The notes under the pieces were generated by a model. It saw nothing but the letters and a program-made list of their open reading frames with translations. It made no database searches and was not told the DNA's origin. 33,339 nt of DNA, from assembly GCA_002400885.1 (NCBI GenBank), contig NVRM01000014.1, forward strand, positions 3,202-36,540, given 5' to 3'. Made by a program: the position numbers and the translations under genes. Below are positions 30,279 through 33,339 of the stretch, piece by piece. Position 1 is the stretch's first letter. The number at the start of each line of letters is the position of its first letter. Source of the stretch: Flavobacteriaceae bacterium. Its GTDB lineage: Bacteria > Bacteroidota > Bacteroidia > Flavobacteriales > Flavobacteriaceae.

Positions 30279-31256
30279 ATGGATACAAATCAACTATTTA
30301 ACATTCAGGACGATGTGGATTTTGAGCGAGAAGCGCTTGAAATATTTCATTACCAATCCAATCAGAATCAAGTCTATGCGCAGTTTTTAGATTTTCTGAA
30401 AGTTGATACCTCACGAATTAAAAAGCTAAAAGATATTCCTTTTTTACCCATTCAGTTTTTTAAATCTCATACGGTGCTTAGTTCCAAATCACCCGTAGTT
30501 CAGACTTTTTTAAGTAGTGGTACCACTGGAGTAATCCCCTCAAAACATCATGTGACGGATATTGCTATTTACGAACAAAGTTTTAGAATGTGCTTTCAGC
30601 AATTTTATGGTTCTGTGGAGGATTTTACCATTTTGGCCTTGTTGCCTTCTTATTTGGAAAGAGAGGGTTCTTCGTTAATATATATGGTAGATGCACTTAT
30701 TAAGGATACAAAAAATAAGGATAGTGGTTTCTATTTGGATGATTATGACTTGATTTCTAAAAAGTTACATGCGTTAAATAATGCAGGTAAAAAAGTGTTG
30801 TTAATAGGGGTGACTTATGCCTTATTGGATTTAATTGAAAAAGAAAAATTCAAGTTAACAAACACCATTATTATGGAAACGGGAGGGATGAAAGGCCGTC
30901 GAAAAGAAATGATTCGCACAGAGTTACATCAGAAACTTTGTACCGGTTTTGGTCTAGAGGTAATTCATTCAGAGTATGGAATGACAGAGCTATTAAGCCA
31001 GGCCTATTCTAATGGGGAGGGCTTGTTTATTTGCCCGAATTGGATGAAAGTGATGATACGTGACACGGAAGATCCATTGTCTTATTTAGACCTTGGTAAA
31101 TCTGGAGGGATAAATGTGGTAGATCTTGCTAATATTGAGTCTTGTTCCTTTATAGCGACCCAAGATTTAGGGAAACTTCACAAGGAAAATCTATTTGAGA
31201 TACTAGGTCGTTTTGATCATTCGGATATCAGGGGTTGTAATTTATTAGTGCAATAA
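30279..31256 (+). CDS. LuxE-like acyl-protein synthetase / adenylate-forming acyltransferase
   Basis: 325 residues from the second in-frame ATG (first ATG at 30264 gives 330). It has the LuxE/PaaK-type adenylate-forming motifs: TFLSSGTTGVIPSKH (phosphate loop), ETGGMKGRR, HSEYGMTELLSQAY, and the C-terminal GRFDHSDIRGCNLLVQ. The Cys six residues from the end corresponds in place to the acyl-accepting Cys of LuxE. In luminous bacteria LuxE activates fatty acids for the LuxCD reductase; no luxA-D genes are here, so bioluminescence is not implied. Free-standing relatives occur in polysaccharide and lipid loci of Bacteroidota. Substrate unknown. Converges on the TetR gene with a single base between the stop codons. 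Confidence 0.87.
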   Translation: MDTNQLFNIQDDVDFEREALEIFHYQSNQNQVYAQFLDFLKVDTSRIKKLKDIPFLPIQFFKSHTVLSSKSPVVQTFLSSGTTGVIPSKHHVTDIAIYEQSFRMCFQQFYGSVEDFTILALLPSYLEREGSSLIYMVDALIKDTKNKDSGFYLDDYDLISKKLHALNNAGKKVLLIGVTYALLDLIEKEKFKLTNTIIMETGGMKGRRKEMIRTELHQKLCTGFGLEVIHSEYGMTELLSQAYSNGEGLFICPNWMKVMIRDTEDPLSYLDLGKSGGINVVDLANIESCSFIATQDLGKLHKENLFEILGRFDHSDIRGCNLLVQ

Positions 31257-31257
31257 T

Positions 31258-31860
31258 TTAAGCTTTTAAACAATTGATATAGAGTTTAAGTTGCTGTACA
31301 AAATTTATATAATGGGCCTTGTTACTATCTAATTGCCGTAAGGTTTGCACCCCTTCTATGGATGCTATAATAAACATAGCGCTCGCATCACTGTCTACAA
31401 AACGTGCAATATGTCCATTCATTTTACCATCTTGAATGAGCAATACGAGTGCAACGGCCCACTTGTCTGTTATTTTTTTTAGTTCGTCCTTAAATGTTTT
31501 ATTAATCACACTTAACTCTGTAATAAAATTGGTGAGCGGACTTCCTGTGTCTGTGAGTGTTCGTTTACTGTTTATAAATTTTTCATCCAAGCAATCGGTT
31601 AGGATAAAAATGGGATTTCCTTTAAGCTTTAAAGGAGCTATAAAATCGCGTGTAATATTGTCACTTATTATTTCTCTGATAATAGTGAGTGTAAAATCCT
31701 CTTTACTTTTAAAATGATAATAAAAGGATCCTTTTGTTATCTTTAGTTCAGATATTAATTTGTCGATACTCGTGCCATGATAGCCATATTTATTAATAAG
31801 CTCATAGCCTTTACTCAGCAATTGTTGCCGAGTAAGCTCTTTCTTTATACTTTGTCTCAT
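31258..31860 (-). CDS. TetR/AcrR-family transcriptional regulator
   Basis: 200 residues. N-terminal TetR HTH (about 9-55: TRQQLLSKGYELINKYGYHGTSIDKLISELKITKGSFYYHFKSKEDF), then an all-helical ligand-binding domain (about 75-198) of no specific subfamily, with Leu/Ile-rich helices and an internal IASIEGVQTLRQL. Such proteins usually repress their own or neighbouring genes until a small hydrophobic ligand binds. Target candidates are its own promoter, which contains an ATTATCTT-N6-AAGATAAT palindrome, and genes outside the window. It is convergent with, not divergent from, the LuxE gene, so a regulatory link to that gene is uncertain. Confidence 0.92.
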   Translation of the reverse strand: MRQSIKKELTRQQLLSKGYELINKYGYHGTSIDKLISELKITKGSFYYHFKSKEDFTLTIIREIISDNITRDFIAPLKLKGNPIFILTDCLDEKFINSKRTLTDTGSPLTNFITELSVINKTFKDELKKITDKWAVALVLLIQDGKMNGHIARFVDSDASAMFIIASIEGVQTLRQLDSNKAHYINFVQQLKLYINCLKA

Positions 31861-31881
31861 AGGAGGTATACCGTTAAGAAT

Positions 31882-31903
31882 ATTATCTTATTAGGAAGAT
31901 AAT
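31882..31903. promoter_or_regulatory. Candidate TetR operator palindrome
   Basis: ATTATCTT (31882-31889), six bases, AAGATAAT (31896-31903): 22 bp in all, 22 bases upstream of the TetR ATG. On the minus strand a TTGAC motif just upstream gives a promoter-like arrangement in which the palindrome would fill the spacer. Confidence 0.5.
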
Positions 31904-31941
31904 GTCAATTTTTTTTGGGAAAGTACAAAAAATGATGGGAT

Positions 31942-31977
31942 AAAAAAAACCACTTATCCTAAGACAAGTGGCTTTTT
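31942..31977 (-). terminator. Terminator of tyrS
   Basis: Stem CCACTT (31950-31955) / AAGTGG (31966-31971) with A/T extension. The run of eight A on the left gives a T-run after the stem on the minus strand. About 30 bases past the tyrS stop codon. Confidence 0.75.
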
Positions 31978-31998
31978 ATAAGGTCTATTGAGAATAGT

Positions 31999-33288
31999 TT
32001 ACTCTGTAATTTTAAGTAAAAAGTATGTTTTTTTACCACGTTGTAGTAAAACAAATTTATCAGCAATTAGGTCTTTAGTCGCTACTTTAAAAGTATCAGT
32101 AACCTTTTCTTTGTTTACTGAAATAGAATTTTCTTTTAAAGCTCTACGAACTTCACCATTAGATTTTAAAAAACCTGTGTTTGAAAAAGCGTCTACAATG
32201 TCTATTCCTTCAGTTATCTGTGCTCTTGAAATTTCGGACATTGGTACCCCTTCAAAAACATCTAAAAATGTTTGTTCGTCTAAAGCTTTGATATCATCAG
32301 CAGTAGATTTTCCAAACAATATATTTGAAGCTTTGATCGCATTGTCATAAGCCTCCTGACCATGAGTCATAATGGTAACTTCTTCTCCAATTTTCTTTTG
32401 AAGTAAGCGTTGATGTGGTGCTTCCTTATGTGTTGCAATTAATGCTTCGATCGTTTCTTGATCTAAGAACGTAAATATTTTAATGTATTTTTCGGCATCT
32501 ACATCACTAGTGTTTAACCAATATTGGTAGTATTTGTAGGGAGATGTTCTCTTTGCATCCAACCAAATATTTCCATCAGTTGATTTTCCAAATTTAGTAC
32601 CATCCGCTTTGGTAATAAGTGGGCAAGTAATGGCGTAGGCCTTTCCTCTGGCTTTACGTCTTACTAATTCTGTACCTGTGGTAATATTACCCCATTGGTC
32701 AGAACCTCCCATTTGTAATACACAATTTTTTTCTTTGTATAAATGGTAAAAATCGTAGCCTTGAAATAACTGATAGGTAAACTCGGTAAAAGACATTCCT
32801 ACAGAAGATTCAGAACTCAATCTTTTCTTTACAGATTCTTTTGCCATCATATAATTAACGGTAATGTGCTTTCCAGTATCACGAATAAACTCTATGATCG
32901 AAATTTCTTTCATCCAATCGTAGTTGTTTACTAGTTGAGCCTCGTTTTCACTTCCATCATTAAAATTAATGAAACGTTCTAATTGTGCTTTTATTCCAGC
33001 GACATTTTTATTTAAGGTAGCTTCGTCCAACAAGTTGCGCTCGTCAGATTTTCCCGAAGGATCCCCAACCATTCCAGTAGCGCCTCCCACTAGTGCAATA
33101 GGACTGTGTCCTGCTATTTGGAAGTGGCGCAATAGGATAATAGGTACTAAACCACCAATGTGTAGGGAATCCGCCGTAGGGTCGAATCCGATATAACCTG
33201 TAGTTTTGTTTTTTAATAGGTATTCTTCAGTATCGGGCATGATGTCGTGTAACAAGCCTCTCCAACGTAATTCTTCAACAAAATTCAT
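31999..33288 (-). CDS. tyrS: Tyrosine--tRNA ligase
   Basis: 429 residues, the usual length. Class Ic tRNA synthetase that charges tRNA-Tyr: N-terminal [18 protein letters not shown] with the HIGH-type motif HIGG at 43-46, the tyrosine-binding [27 protein letters not shown], and the KMSKS-type loop KFGKS at 232-236. A C-terminal S4 RNA-binding domain follows (about 365-427: VSKEK-like [31 protein letters not shown]). Expressed from its own promoter. No T-box-like leader is visible in the 51 bases available upstream. Confidence 0.97.
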   Translation of the reverse strand: MNFVEELRWRGLLHDIMPDTEEYLLKNKTTGYIGFDPTADSLHIGGLVPIILLRHFQIAGHSPIALVGGATGMVGDPSGKSDERNLLDEATLNKNVAGIKAQLERFINFNDGSENEAQLVNNYDWMKEISIIEFIRDTGKHITVNYMMAKESVKKRLSSESSVGMSFTEFTYQLFQGYDFYHLYKEKNCVLQMGGSDQWGNITTGTELVRRKARGKAYAITCPLITKADGTKFGKSTDGNIWLDAKRTSPYKYYQYWLNTSDVDAEKYIKIFTFLDQETIEALIATHKEAPHQRLLQKKIGEEVTIMTHGQEAYDNAIKASNILFGKSTADDIKALDEQTFLDVFEGVPMSEISRAQITEGIDIVDAFSNTGFLKSNGEVRRALKENSISVNKEKVTDTFKVATKDLIADKFVLLQRGKKTYFLLKITE

Positions 33289-33310
33289 AATCGGTATTTA
33301 AAATATCTTA

Positions 33311-33318
33311 CAAAGATA
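33311..33318 (-). promoter_or_regulatory. Promoter -7 element of tyrS
   Basis: Minus-strand TATCTTTG matches TAnnTTTG, 22 bases before the tyrS ATG. The -33 TTG is not at the usual distance in the sequence available (window edge is close). Confidence 0.5.
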
Positions 33319-33339
33319 AAAATCAATGTACAATATACA

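Noticed and set aside
30279-31256. Bioluminescence locus because of LuxE similarity
   Set aside because: No luxA, B, C or D genes are present, and LuxE-like proteins occur widely without luminescence.
30504-31860. TetR as the dedicated regulator of the LuxE-like gene
   Set aside because: The genes converge with one base between stop codons, so the TetR gene does not share a promoter with it; no operator was seen at the LuxE promoter.

Overview
The window looks like chromosomal DNA from a marine-type member of the Flavobacteriaceae (Bacteroidota). The evidence is AT-rich DNA, a type IX secretion (T9SS) gliding-adhesin pair, DUF3078/DUF2480/SufE/DUF59 synteny, several promoters with the Bacteroidota -7 element TAnnTTTG, and few Shine-Dalgarno sites. 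No insertion sequence, prophage, CRISPR array, tRNA or rRNA was seen, so this is mostly a chromosomal backbone with some accessory cassettes.

Layout: 1-7349 (+) holds the 3' part of a giant SprB-like T9SS adhesin and its PorP/SprF partner. 7503-11948 holds hflX (-), an endonuclease/exonuclease/phosphatase protein (+), a CNNM/CBS transporter-like protein (-) and a DUF3078 outer-membrane protein (-). A 704-bp gene-free gap with a strong orphan hairpin follows. 12653-13964 (-) is the tail of an SUF iron-sulfur locus (sufE, DUF59, DUF2480). 14080-16986 (+) holds a PfkB kinase and a long amidophosphoribosyltransferase. 17094-19787 (-) is a tight four-gene operon: lipoprotein, polytopic membrane protein, LytS-type kinase, LytTR regulator. 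A second 705-bp gap separates it from a short SSB paralogue (-). 21014-21963 (+) carries a NUMOD4/HNH/HTH protein and a small zinc-ribbon protein. 22035-26622 (-) carries a YtfE/ScdA-like hemerythrin, a LuxR regulator with an apparently degenerate receiver, a TonB-dependent-receptor-like protein and a PepSY-type membrane protein. 26770-28302 (-) is an antiquitin-type aldehyde dehydrogenase. 28444-30189 (-) is an ECF sigma factor with a membrane-anchored beta-barrel protein. 30279-33288 holds a LuxE-like acyl-protein synthetase (+), a TetR regulator (-) and tyrS (-).

Most noteworthy: (1) the adhesin has a seven-domain super-repeat of about 1.8 kb, visible as a conserved ladder of cysteine spacings; two copies share an approximately 800-bp stretch at about 95% identity, consistent with recent duplication or conversion. 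(2) The hemerythrin/LuxR/receptor/PepSY cluster lacks both the ScdA-type cysteine pair and the receiver aspartate, and it carries palindromes at two promoters. This makes it a candidate iron- or NO-linked regulatory cassette. (3) The lipoprotein-membrane-kinase-LytTR operon looks like an undescribed envelope sensor. (4) The ECF sigma factor is paired with one polypeptide that would join an inner-membrane anchor to an outer-membrane barrel. All identities and positions come from reading the sequence by eye; no database search was run.
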